Positions 18,522 to 27,067 of a stretch of DNA of 42,249 bases are shown here, one piece after another. Numbering within the stretch: the stretch's first letter is position 1; each line of letters starts with the position of its first letter. The DNA is from Chloroflexota bacterium. GTDB lineage: Bacteria > Chloroflexota > Dehalococcoidia > Lucifugimonadales > Lucifugimonadaceae. The DNA lies in NCBI GenBank assembly GCA_002730795.1, contig PCAX01000029.1, forward strand, positions 1-42,249, in the 5' to 3' direction. The notes beneath the pieces were generated by a model. It was not told the origin of the DNA and ran no database searches. It saw only the letters and a list, made by a program, of their open reading frames with translations. The translations under genes were made by a program, and so were the position numbers.

Positions 18522-18563
18522 ACAGTATTATTAGGAATATTAAGGAATATAGGTGTAATTAGG

Positions 18564-19481
18564 GTGAATGGCATCAAAGTCAGGGATATAGCGGCTCGTC
18601 TGAATGTTAGTGAAAAAACTGTCTATAAATGGTTAAAAAACGGGATTTTGCCTGCCACGCGTTTGGGGAAAACATGGATCGTCACGGAACAATCGTTGGT
18701 GACATTATTAAATCCTGCAAAAAAAGATCAATATCAAGAAGAGACAAAAAAACTCGGTGACCATCTAGAGGTCAACCCAAGGGATACCGATAAATTGGCT
18801 TTAGAGAAGTTTTTTTCACTTATGAACGGGTCATTTAATGCTGGTATAGAAGCCATATTGGGTCCTAGGTCATCTGATCCTGACACCTCCAAGATCATCG
18901 GTAAGGAACTCGAATTATGTGGCAAGGAAATACGACTAATGGGAGTCGGATTGAGGGAATTTTTTGGTGAAAGGGGGCATACAGGGATTTTGCGGTCCAT
19001 GGCAGATGATGATAGAGATGTGTCACTCAAGGCGATTTTAGTAGATCCGGTAGGAAAATTTGCCCGGGCGCGCTCCGTTTTGGAGGATGGTGTTCGGTTT
19101 CATGACGAAGAACGTTTTCGCATAGGATCCCTTTATAGTGATTCCTGGCGGAGTTTAAATGTTATTGTGGCCCTAAAGAACAAAGCTGATCAAAGTAATA
19201 AATTTAAAATGGATGCAAGGTTCGTTGATTATTGGCCGTCTGTTTATATGGTTATGACTGATAATTGTTGTTTTGTTGAGACCTATCATTTTGGTAAACC
19301 CGATGATGCTATTGACGGTTCCTCAATAGATGGAATTGTTCCAATTATACGAGTGTCAAAAGTTAGCGAGTATTACAAAGTGTTACGACACCATTTTGAT
19401 TATGTCTGGTCTGGAATCAACCACCATATTTCCGTCCGTTCATTAAGTGAAGTTGCCCAGTCAATGGAAGTCAACATTTGA
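18564..19481 (+). CDS. Excisionase/MerR-like HTH protein with a C-terminal effector-like domain
   Basis: N-terminal KVRDIAARLNVSEKTVYKWLKNGILPATRLGKTWIVTEQSL (HTH); C-terminal GKEIRLMGVGLREFFGERGHTGILRSMADDDRDVSLKAILVDPVGKFARARSV resembles DUF5919-type segments. Confidence 0.75.
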   Translation: MNGIKVRDIAARLNVSEKTVYKWLKNGILPATRLGKTWIVTEQSLVTLLNPAKKDQYQEETKKLGDHLEVNPRDTDKLALEKFFSLMNGSFNAGIEAILGPRSSDPDTSKIIGKELELCGKEIRLMGVGLREFFGERGHTGILRSMADDDRDVSLKAILVDPVGKFARARSVLEDGVRFHDEERFRIGSLYSDSWRSLNVIVALKNKADQSNKFKMDARFVDYWPSVYMVMTDNCCFVETYHFGKPDDAIDGSSIDGIVPIIRVSKVSEYYKVLRHHFDYVWSGINHHISVRSLSEVAQSMEVNI

Positions 19482-19617
19482 AGGGTTTAGAAAACTTAGG
19501 AAGTGATTTCGATAAATTTGTAGAAAATGTTCCTGATTGTTCTTATTGTTTTTTAGTAATGTTTTTATTGGTGTGTTTTATATGTGTATAAAAAATAGAA
19601 TAGATTAGAGGGATCAC

Positions 19618-20691
19618 ATGGGAAAAATAAATGTAGCTATTATAGGCGCTGGAAACTGCGCGTCATCACTCGTACAGGGGTTGTACAAATACGCTGAGGT
19701 GGACGAATCATCTGATCCAGTTTCGGGTGTTATGCATAACGTATTGGGAGGTTATGCCATAGGGGACGTTAATATAGTTGCTGCTTTCGATGTTGATGGT
19801 GAAAAGGTTGGTAAAGATTTATCCGAAGCCCTTTTTACCAAAAACAACAATGCAGTTAAATTCCATGATGTACCAAATGTTGGTGTTACTGTTGATAGAG
19901 GGATGACTCATGACGGTATAGGAGAATACCTTAAAGACGTTATAGAGAAAGCCGAAGGATCAACATCAGATATTGTCGGTATATTGAGAGAGAGAAAAGT
20001 GGATGTGGTTATCAATTACCTTCCCGTAGGTTCTGAGCAGGCGACCAAATGGTATGTTGAGCAGGTCTTAGCTGCCGGTTGCGCTTTCGTGAATTGTATA
20101 CCGGTTTTCATAGCGAAAGAACCATACTGGCAAAAAAGATTTGTTGACAAGGGGTTACCAATAGTTGGGGATGATATCAAATCTCAAGTGGGCGCCACTA
20201 TCGTTCATAGAGTACTCGCCAGATTGTTTGAAGATAGGGGTGTAAGGTTGGATAGGACATATCAATTGAATTTTGGTGGTAATACGGACTTTTACAACAT
20301 GTTAGAACGAAGCAGATTGGTTTCCAAAAAAATATCCAAGACCAATGCTGTTCAATCACAACTAGAAAAAGAACTTCCTACGGATGACGTACATATAGGT
20401 CCATCCGACCATGTTCCTTGGCTTGAAGATCGTAAGTGGGCTTATATCAGATTGGAAGGAACATCGTGGGGCGATCAACCTTTAAACATTGAATTAAAAC
20501 TTGAAGTAGAGGATAGTCCAAATTCTGCTGGTGTAGCTATAGATGCTATTAGGTGCGCCAAGATTGCAATGGATAACAATATAACTGGTGCGTTAGAGTC
20601 CCCATCAGCGTATTTTATGAAGTCTCCTCCACACCAGATGCGGGACGACGATGCCAGGAGAGCTGTAGAAGATTTTGCTTCTGATAACTAA
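19618..20691 (+). CDS. ino1: Inositol-3-phosphate synthase (myo-inositol-1-phosphate synthase)
   Basis: [82 protein letters not shown]. Confidence 0.93.
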   Translation: MGKINVAIIGAGNCASSLVQGLYKYAEVDESSDPVSGVMHNVLGGYAIGDVNIVAAFDVDGEKVGKDLSEALFTKNNNAVKFHDVPNVGVTVDRGMTHDGIGEYLKDVIEKAEGSTSDIVGILRERKVDVVINYLPVGSEQATKWYVEQVLAAGCAFVNCIPVFIAKEPYWQKRFVDKGLPIVGDDIKSQVGATIVHRVLARLFEDRGVRLDRTYQLNFGGNTDFYNMLERSRLVSKKISKTNAVQSQLEKELPTDDVHIGPSDHVPWLEDRKWAYIRLEGTSWGDQPLNIELKLEVEDSPNSAGVAIDAIRCAKIAMDNNITGALESPSAYFMKSPPHQMRDDDARRAVEDFASDN

Positions 20692-20797
20692 TGAATTCAA
20701 CGATTTAACAGTAAACTGTGGTCTATGGAGTTGGAGTTAGAATATAAACAAAACTTTTAATTTCGTTACAAATGTTTGTAATTTGTAAGATAGACTT

Positions 20798-21952
20798 TTG
20801 AAAATAGCTCAAATATCTCCATACGATTTTGCCTATCATGGTGGTGTTCAAACCCATATTGCCAATTTAGCTTTTGAGCTCAAAAGGCGGGGCAACGAAA
20901 TAACCATCTTGGCCCCATGCTCTAAAAGTCAACCCGTTACATCTGTTGAAGGATCGGATTTTATATCTTTTGGTCGATCCATCCCGATACCTGTAGGAGG
21001 CTCTATAGCGAGGATTTCTCCTTTGATTTGGGGTGACCGGAAACTGAAAACTATACTGGAACAGAGAAACTTTGACATCATTCACATACATGAACCATTT
21101 GTTCCCGCCATTTCTTTCATGGCGTTGAACATGGCAAAAGCACCTGTCGTGGGAACTTTTCATTCATATAATGATAGTAAAACCTCAGGGTATAATTTTT
21201 TGAAACCTTTCTTGTTGAAATCTTCTGGAAATATGGCTGCCAAAATTGCAGTTTCTGAACCAGCAAAAAACTATATTAGTAAGTTTTTTGCTGGTAAGTA
21301 CCATGTCATACCAAATGGCGTGGACACAAAATTTTTCTCCAAATCGAGGGCATATCCATCTTTTTTTGATCGTAAATCGGTCAACTTATTATTCGTAGGG
21401 AGGATTAATGAATCTAGGAAGGGACTCAGATGGCTAATAGGGGCATATTCAATTTTGAAATGGAGAAATTCAAATATTAAACTCGTAGTTGTCGGTGGGG
21501 GTGTGCCTGACGGTGAAACTTATAGGATTATGGGAGAAAGATGTTTGGATGATATTGTGTTTACAGGACCAGTTTCGGATGACGAGTTAGCAAGTTATTA
21601 CCAGCATGCAGATGTTTTTTGTGCACCTAATACTGGAAAGGAAAGCTTTGGTTTTATTATTATTGAATCGATGGCTTCGTCTACTCCGATTGTTGCCTCT
21701 GATATTCCGGGGTTTAACTCAGTTATGGAAAATAACGTGCAAGGATTATTCGTTCAACCAAAAAGTGAAATTGCCCTAGCAAATGCAATAAATAAGATGA
21801 TTGAAGATCCCGCTATGAGGATCAAGTTTGGTATCAACGGGCGAAATACGGCCGCACTTTATAGTTGGGATAAAGTGGTGGATAGAATTTTGGGCGTTTA
21901 TGAAAATGCCCTCATGTTAGACAACTCAAGGCCATTTGACAGTAAGGTTTAG
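20798..21952 (+). CDS. GT4 glycosyltransferase, PimA-like
   Basis: MKIAQISPYDFAYHGGVQTHIANLAFELKRRGNEITILAPCS, HEPFVPAISFMALNMAKAPVVGTFHS, IPNGVD, GKESFGFIIIESMASSTPIVASDIPGF. TTG start. Confidence 0.9.
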   Translation: MKIAQISPYDFAYHGGVQTHIANLAFELKRRGNEITILAPCSKSQPVTSVEGSDFISFGRSIPIPVGGSIARISPLIWGDRKLKTILEQRNFDIIHIHEPFVPAISFMALNMAKAPVVGTFHSYNDSKTSGYNFLKPFLLKSSGNMAAKIAVSEPAKNYISKFFAGKYHVIPNGVDTKFFSKSRAYPSFFDRKSVNLLFVGRINESRKGLRWLIGAYSILKWRNSNIKLVVVGGGVPDGETYRIMGERCLDDIVFTGPVSDDELASYYQHADVFCAPNTGKESFGFIIIESMASSTPIVASDIPGFNSVMENNVQGLFVQPKSEIALANAINKMIEDPAMRIKFGINGRNTAALYSWDKVVDRILGVYENALMLDNSRPFDSKV

Positions 21953-21963
21953 AATAACAAAAA

Positions 21964-22551
21964 ATGATATCTATTAGATTAAAATTGCGTAGAATTGTTT
22001 CTAAATGGTTTGAAAATCCTATCGTAGACCTTTTGGTATTTTTAAAACTTCCCCCCTCTTTAATCACCGTTTTTGGACTAGCCCTTGCCTCAGTTGGAGC
22101 CTATTTCTGTTACAAGGGTAACTTTCTTGTGGCAGGGATAATCGTTTTTATAAGTGCAATTTTCGATATGCTTGATGGAGGAGTGGCCCGAAAAACAAGC
22201 AATGTAACGACCAAGGGAGCTCTACTCGATTCGGTTACTGATCGATTGAGTGAATCCGTAATTCTTATAGGGATCGGGGCATATTTTTTGGACCAAGCAA
22301 ATAACACTTTGGTTATTTTGACCATGATAGCTCTTGTAGGCTCGTTGATGGTAAGCTATATCAGAGCAAGGTCCGAAGGATTGCAAGTTCCGGCAATGGG
22401 AGGTATTTTAACCCGACCAGAAAGAGTCATCATTGTAGTTTTGAGTTTGATAATAGGTTTCCCGAATTATGGTATTTGGATATTGTCTGTTGGCACTCCA
22501 ATTAGTGCTTTACAAAGAATGTTTTTATCATGGCGCTCAATGAACCGGTAA
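21964..22551 (+). CDS. CDP-alcohol phosphatidyltransferase (candidate phosphatidylinositol-phosphate synthase)
   Basis: Complete CDP-alcohol phosphotransferase motif DGGVARKTSNVTTKGALLDSVTD = DG(x2)AR(x8)G(x3)D(x3)D; multi-TM. Confidence 0.92.
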   Translation: MISIRLKLRRIVSKWFENPIVDLLVFLKLPPSLITVFGLALASVGAYFCYKGNFLVAGIIVFISAIFDMLDGGVARKTSNVTTKGALLDSVTDRLSESVILIGIGAYFLDQANNTLVILTMIALVGSLMVSYIRARSEGLQVPAMGGILTRPERVIIVVLSLIIGFPNYGIWILSVGTPISALQRMFLSWRSMNR

Positions 22552-22560
22552 ACTAAAAAT

Positions 22561-23937
22561 TTGGGTAGCATATTGAGATTCAACCATATTTTTCTAGCCA
22601 TAATTGTCGTTTTATTGACCTTTTGTTTGCTTGGGTTGCCTACAGTTAATGCAGACGAAAAACCCGAAAACCTTGAAATTTTATCCTCTAGCGTGACCTC
22701 TGAATTTCCAAATGGGATTTCGTTTACCGCCGATTTTTCTTCTAATCAGAAATTGGAAGAAATAAAAATTTATTTTAAATCAGGTCCCCAATCGACTGTC
22801 CAATATGCTTATATGGACCTAAAAGAATTGAATGGAAAGATTACTGGAGAACTTTTTTACAGGACTAATTCTGGGGATCGTTATTTGCCTCCTGGTACCA
22901 CCGTTAATTATTGGTTCATTGGAATCACCGAATCTGGTCTGGAGATGAAAACAGAATCAAATAGTTTTATATACAACGATTCTAGATATGAATGGAATGA
23001 ACTATCGTCAGGCCCTGTCACTATTTTATTCCATGGACCTATGAAAACTAGGGCAGAGAGACTGAGTGATGCAGTTACCAAATGTTTGGAAATTATGGGT
23101 CCGATTACAGGGGCTGAGATAGAAACTCCAATAACCATGACTTTGTATAATAACAACGCTGAAATGATTGGGGCAGTACAATCTCGGAGTATGGCAACTA
23201 GTCGTGAATTAATTACCGAAGGACAGGCCTTTTATTCTGAAAGTGTAGTGTTAGTGTTAGCTGGTCGACGAGATATAGGTACGGCTACCCATGAGATAAC
23301 TCATATTTTAGTAGGTAGGGCGGCAGGGTCGTCCGGTCAAGTACCATTATGGTTGAATGAAGGTTTAGCCGAATACGGTAATATGGATAAGTCGATATCT
23401 TATAATAGGTTTTTAGAATGGGCCATGGACACTAACAGACTTCTGCCTCTAAGTCATTTGAATCGATTTCCTGGAGATGCTAATTTGACTCTCGTAGCCT
23501 ATGGTCAGGCTAGGAGTGTTGTGGATTACATGATTACTAAATATGGTACCGATAATATGGCAAATCTATTGTCATTGTTAAAATCTGGTCGGGGAATAGA
23601 TTCATCGTTGGAAGAAGTTTACGGGATTGACTTGGAAAATCTCGAGTCGGACTGGAGAGATTCTATAGGCGCCCCACCATATGTTCCTCCCAAACCCAAA
23701 ACAACTGACCTGCCTGCAGCAGAACCTACTCCGGGTTATAAGCTTTTTACTTTGTCTCCGGACAGTGAAGGTACAGATGTTTCTATGTCTCCTATAGAGG
23801 AAGATGCACTGGAAAATAACCTTCAAAGTAAAAAGCTCGAAGGAGCCTGTACTACTGGTGGTAGATCTGACCTGGCGTGGATTGGTTTGTTACTTATGAT
23901 ATTTTGGGCTTATGGCAAAACGAAACGTAGAGCGTGA
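22561..23937 (+). CDS. Secreted gluzincin (peptidase MA-like) metallopeptidase with a Cys + TM + basic C-terminal tail
   Basis: Signal-like N-terminus; HEITHILVGRAAGSSGQVPLWLNEGLAEY (HExxH + downstream Glu); C-terminus GACTTGGRSDLAWIGLLLMIFWAYGKTKRRA. TTG start, 9 bp after the preceding gene. Confidence 0.85.
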   Translation: MGSILRFNHIFLAIIVVLLTFCLLGLPTVNADEKPENLEILSSSVTSEFPNGISFTADFSSNQKLEEIKIYFKSGPQSTVQYAYMDLKELNGKITGELFYRTNSGDRYLPPGTTVNYWFIGITESGLEMKTESNSFIYNDSRYEWNELSSGPVTILFHGPMKTRAERLSDAVTKCLEIMGPITGAEIETPITMTLYNNNAEMIGAVQSRSMATSRELITEGQAFYSESVVLVLAGRRDIGTATHEITHILVGRAAGSSGQVPLWLNEGLAEYGNMDKSISYNRFLEWAMDTNRLLPLSHLNRFPGDANLTLVAYGQARSVVDYMITKYGTDNMANLLSLLKSGRGIDSSLEEVYGIDLENLESDWRDSIGAPPYVPPKPKTTDLPAAEPTPGYKLFTLSPDSEGTDVSMSPIEEDALENNLQSKKLEGACTTGGRSDLAWIGLLLMIFWAYGKTKRRA

Positions 23938-23984
23938 TTATCCTTTTTTGACCTATAGACGAGTGAGGACCTGAAGGTACTAGA

Positions 23985-24845
23985 TCACTTATCCACTTTT
24001 CTAGATAAATTAAGAATTTTATTGAGAGTTCCGCCTAAAATTTCTTTCTTGTCATTATCGGTAACGAAATCACAATAAGTTCTGAAGGCTTCAAGAGATT
24101 GTCTATATGTCATTGATTTTCGAACGACAGGGAAGTCCGACCCCCAACACATTCTGGTACCAAATGCTTGATAACACTCTTCATAGATGTATTTTGTGTC
24201 TTTGTAAGGAAAATTCCAGTCTTTTTTTTGATCGGTGACATAATGAAACCCGGAAAGTTTCAAATGAATGTTTGGATATTTTGACGATTCTAAAACATTC
24301 TGTAAGTTTTTATTAGCATCTTTACCATGAGCTTTCAACCCGGACATGTGGTGACAAAGAATGTTCAATTTAGGGTGGCGTTCGGCTACTTTTCGTACCT
24401 CATTTTGGTGGTGGGGACCCATGGCAATACTAGCGATGATTTTTGCTTCTTCTGCTAATTTAAAAAAATCCCTACCATCCTGAGAATTCATCCAATCCCC
24501 ATTGTCCGCCTGTGCAAGATAGTGAGTAAAGGCTTTCATGGGCCATTTATTTATTGCAGATTCCAAGCGCCCAGCAGCACCTTTGGTGTGGTATGTTTCC
24601 GACCAAAATGAGTCAACATCGGCAAATTGATCCAACCTATCGGGATATTTTTTTACGGCACTTGCAACGTAATCATTGTTTTCTTTGTTTCTAAAAATTT
24701 GCGCACAAACTATTGTGGCTTTATTAACCCCTGACAAGTCCATTCGGTTAATGAGAGTTTCCACAGAACCATGAGTTTTTGGGTATGGTGGTTCCGGCAG
24801 GTATGGCCAATAAGACCAAGAATGGCAATGTGAATCGATTATCAT
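23985..24845 (-). CDS. Amidohydrolase (amidohydrolase-2 family)
   Basis: MIIDSHCHSWSYWPYLPEP, NILCHHMSG, HLKLSGFH, RMCWGSDFPV. Confidence 0.88.
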   Translation of the reverse strand: MIIDSHCHSWSYWPYLPEPPYPKTHGSVETLINRMDLSGVNKATIVCAQIFRNKENNDYVASAVKKYPDRLDQFADVDSFWSETYHTKGAAGRLESAINKWPMKAFTHYLAQADNGDWMNSQDGRDFFKLAEEAKIIASIAMGPHHQNEVRKVAERHPKLNILCHHMSGLKAHGKDANKNLQNVLESSKYPNIHLKLSGFHYVTDQKKDWNFPYKDTKYIYEECYQAFGTRMCWGSDFPVVRKSMTYRQSLEAFRTYCDFVTDNDKKEILGGTLNKILNLSRKVDK

Positions 24846-24971
24846 AGGTTAAATTGTAAACTCTTAAAAAATTTAATAGCTTTGACACACTATTGCAACA
24901 TTTACGAAACATATTTTAATTAGGATGTAGGTATATAACATTTTTGCACATTACTAAGGAGGATAACAATT

Positions 24972-26186
24972 ATGGATTCAGGACATACCGCATGGGTTTT
25001 GGTGGCGTCGGCATTTGTATTTTTGATGACACCCGGACTTGCATTTTTTTACGGCGGCCTAGTTAGGGCAAAAAATCTCGTAAACACAATCATGCTAAGT
25101 TTTATGTCGATAGCTGTTGTGAGCATAATTTGGGTACTTTGGGGATATACACTTTCTTTCAGTGATGGAGGACCATTACAGAGATGGGTTGGTGGATTGA
25201 GCGAATTTGGTTTGTCCGGAATAAGTACTGACGCAAATGACGGGTATTCTATCCTTGCATTTGTTGCATTTCAGATGATGTTTGCGATTATCACTCCTGC
25301 ACTTATAACAGGTGCACTTGTGGAAAGGTTTAAAATATCAACATACCTAGTGTTTCTACTTTTATGGATTACACTGGTTTATGCACCTATTTGTCACTGG
25401 GTATGGGGTGGAGGATGGTTGAGTGATCTAGGTGCGCTGGATTTTGCAGGCGGAACAGTTATACACATAAATGCAGGTGTTGCCGCTGTAGCAGCCGCAT
25501 TTCTTCTTGGTAAAAGGCGAAATCCAGGTCGTCAACCAAATAATGTTCCTTACGTAGTTCTTGGAGCAGCTATTCTATGGTTCGGTTGGTTTGGTTTTAA
25601 TGCTGGCTCTCAATTGGCTGCGGATGGTATTGCCTCTAGTGCATTTCTTGTTACTAATACAGCAGCCGCGACAGCTGCTTTAACTTGGGGGGTAGTATCC
25701 CAAATAAAGAACGGTAAAATGGGCGCTGTAGGCGTCGCAACAGGAGCGGTTGCTGGTTTGGTGGCGATAACCCCTGCTGCCGGATTTGTGGGAATATATG
25801 GGGCATTGGCTATAGGTTTGGGGGCCGGTGTTCTTTGTTTCTTTGCCGTTGACCTTATTAATTCCACAGGACTTGATGATGCCCTCGATGTTTTTGCAGT
25901 TCACGGTATAGGCGGAATTTGGGGCGCTATTGCAACGGGAATTTTTGCAGTTGAGGCAATCGGAGGAACAGCTGGACTGATAGAAGGTAATTGGGAACAG
26001 GTTCTGATCCAATTTTACGCGGTTGCCGCTACGTTAGTGTATTCCGGTATTGTAACGCTTGTAATTCTAAAGATACTTGACCTAATTCCTGGCTTAGGTT
26101 TGCGAGCTAGTGAATCCGATGAAAATATTGGCCTTGATATTTCTCAACACGGAGAACAAGCAAGCGTAGATGATGGAGCAGATTAA
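24972..26186 (+). CDS. amt: Ammonium transporter
   Basis: Multi-TM; FYGGLVRAKN, HWVWGGGWLSDLGALDFAGGTVIHINAGVAAVAAAFLLGKR, AVHGIGGIWGAIATGIFA. RBS AAGGAGG upstream. Confidence 0.97.
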   Translation: MDSGHTAWVLVASAFVFLMTPGLAFFYGGLVRAKNLVNTIMLSFMSIAVVSIIWVLWGYTLSFSDGGPLQRWVGGLSEFGLSGISTDANDGYSILAFVAFQMMFAIITPALITGALVERFKISTYLVFLLLWITLVYAPICHWVWGGGWLSDLGALDFAGGTVIHINAGVAAVAAAFLLGKRRNPGRQPNNVPYVVLGAAILWFGWFGFNAGSQLAADGIASSAFLVTNTAAATAALTWGVVSQIKNGKMGAVGVATGAVAGLVAITPAAGFVGIYGALAIGLGAGVLCFFAVDLINSTGLDDALDVFAVHGIGGIWGAIATGIFAVEAIGGTAGLIEGNWEQVLIQFYAVAATLVYSGIVTLVILKILDLIPGLGLRASESDENIGLDISQHGEQASVDDGAD

Positions 26187-26207
26187 CTAAAACAAATGGA
26201 CCAGAAA

Positions 26208-26239
26208 AGCTATGGGGTGTTAAATTAGATCCCATAGCT
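26208..26239 (+). promoter_or_regulatory. Intercistronic hairpin between amt and the PII gene
   Basis: AGCTATGGG-N14-CCCATAGCT, perfect 9-bp arms, just upstream of the AAGGAG RBS. Confidence 0.55.
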
Positions 26240-26258
26240 CCAGCATAAGGAGAAAAAT

Positions 26259-26603
26259 ATGGTCAAAATAGAAGCTATAATACGTCCGGAACGAGTCAAT
26301 CAAGTCGTTCAAGCTCTTGAAGATATAGGGTGCAAAGGGTTCCACTTCGTTAATGTTACCGGACAGGGTCAACAGCAAGGTGTGGAAGTCTTCACCGGTC
26401 GCGGAGCTACGACCACCAGTAGGTCTTCCTTGCCTAAAACTTTACTAGTGACGGTTGTTAAGGATGACCAAAAGGACTCGGTGGTTGAGGCTATAATTGA
26501 ATCTGCACGAAGCGGTAATATTGGTGACGGGAAAATTTTTGTATCGTCAGTTGGAGAGGTTATACGAGTTCGAACCGGAGACAGGAACGAAGACGCCTTA
26601 TAG
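26259..26603 (+). CDS. PII family nitrogen regulatory protein with an atypical T-loop
   Basis: MVKIEAIIRPERVNQVVQALEDIG...LPKTLLVTVV...SGNIGDGKIFVSSVGEVIRVRTGDRNEDAL; adjacent to amt. Confidence 0.93.
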   Translation: MVKIEAIIRPERVNQVVQALEDIGCKGFHFVNVTGQGQQQGVEVFTGRGATTTSRSSLPKTLLVTVVKDDQKDSVVEAIIESARSGNIGDGKIFVSSVGEVIRVRTGDRNEDAL

Positions 26604-26642
26604 GGTTTTTCGGAATTTGCACTTAATTAACCTCAATAATTT

Positions 26643-26710
26643 AGGGGTTGCAAATAGATATGGCTGTGCTGAATAGATAGTATTTATGTTCAAGCGTGTT
26701 TGCAACCCTT
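26643..26710 (+). ncRNA. Structured element or terminator downstream of the PII gene, 12-bp stem enclosing 44 nt
   Basis: AGGGGTTGCAAA ... TTTGCAACCCTT: 10 bp WC plus G-T and A-T closing pairs, followed by TATATTTTTA. Confidence 0.5.
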
Positions 26711-26744
26711 TATATTTTTAAGAAATATGATGGAATTAAAGTAT

Positions 26745-26821
26745 AGGAGCGTAGCTCAGTTGGCTAGAGCACCGGTTTCCAAAACCGGCGGTCGGGGGTT
26801 CGAGTCCCTCCGCTCCTGCCA
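26745..26821 (+). tRNA. tRNA-Trp (anticodon CCA)
   Basis: Acceptor AGGAGCG/CGCTCCT, anticodon arm CCGGT-TTCCAAA-ACCGG, T-loop TTCGAGT, encoded 3' CCA. Confidence 0.95.
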
Positions 26822-26850
26822 AATAATGGCAAAACGCTTGTTAATGGTGA

Positions 26851-26937
26851 GCCGGGGTGCTGAAACAGGTAGACAGGCTACGTTGAGGGCGTAGTGCTCG
26901 TAAGGGCGTGTGGGTTCGAGTCCCACCCTCGGCACCA
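26851..26937 (+). tRNA. tRNA-Leu (anticodon GAG)
   Basis: Acceptor GCCGGGG/CCTCGGC, anticodon arm CTACG-TTGAGGG-CGTAG, long variable arm, T arm GTGGG-TTCGAGT-CCCAC, encoded CCA. Confidence 0.95.
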
Positions 26938-26946
26938 CAAATATAA

Positions 26947-27022
26947 GGCGACGTGGCCAAGTGGCTAAGGCGAAGGTCTGCAAAACCTTTATTCGCGGGT
27001 TCGAATCCCGCCGTCGCCTCCA
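26947..27022 (+). tRNA. tRNA-Cys (anticodon GCA)
   Basis: Acceptor GGCGACG/CGTCGCC, anticodon arm AAGGT-CTGCAAA-ACCTT, T arm CGGG-TTCGAAT-CCCG, U discriminator, encoded CCA. Confidence 0.95.
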
Positions 27023-27067
27023 CTATCAAATCTTACCAACACGATTTATTTTTACAGTTAGGTATTT

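Noticed and set aside
26745-27022. tRNA cluster as an integration site for a genomic island
   Set aside because: No integrase, no duplicated tRNA 3' end seen downstream, and gene content on both sides looks chromosomal.
26700-27029. ORFs 26700..26894 (+), 26756..26983 (-), 26841..27029 (-)
   Set aside because: They lie across the three tRNA genes; translations such as RRDSNPRPPVLETGAL and GGTRTHTPLRALRPQR are the well-known spurious peptides made from tRNA DNA.
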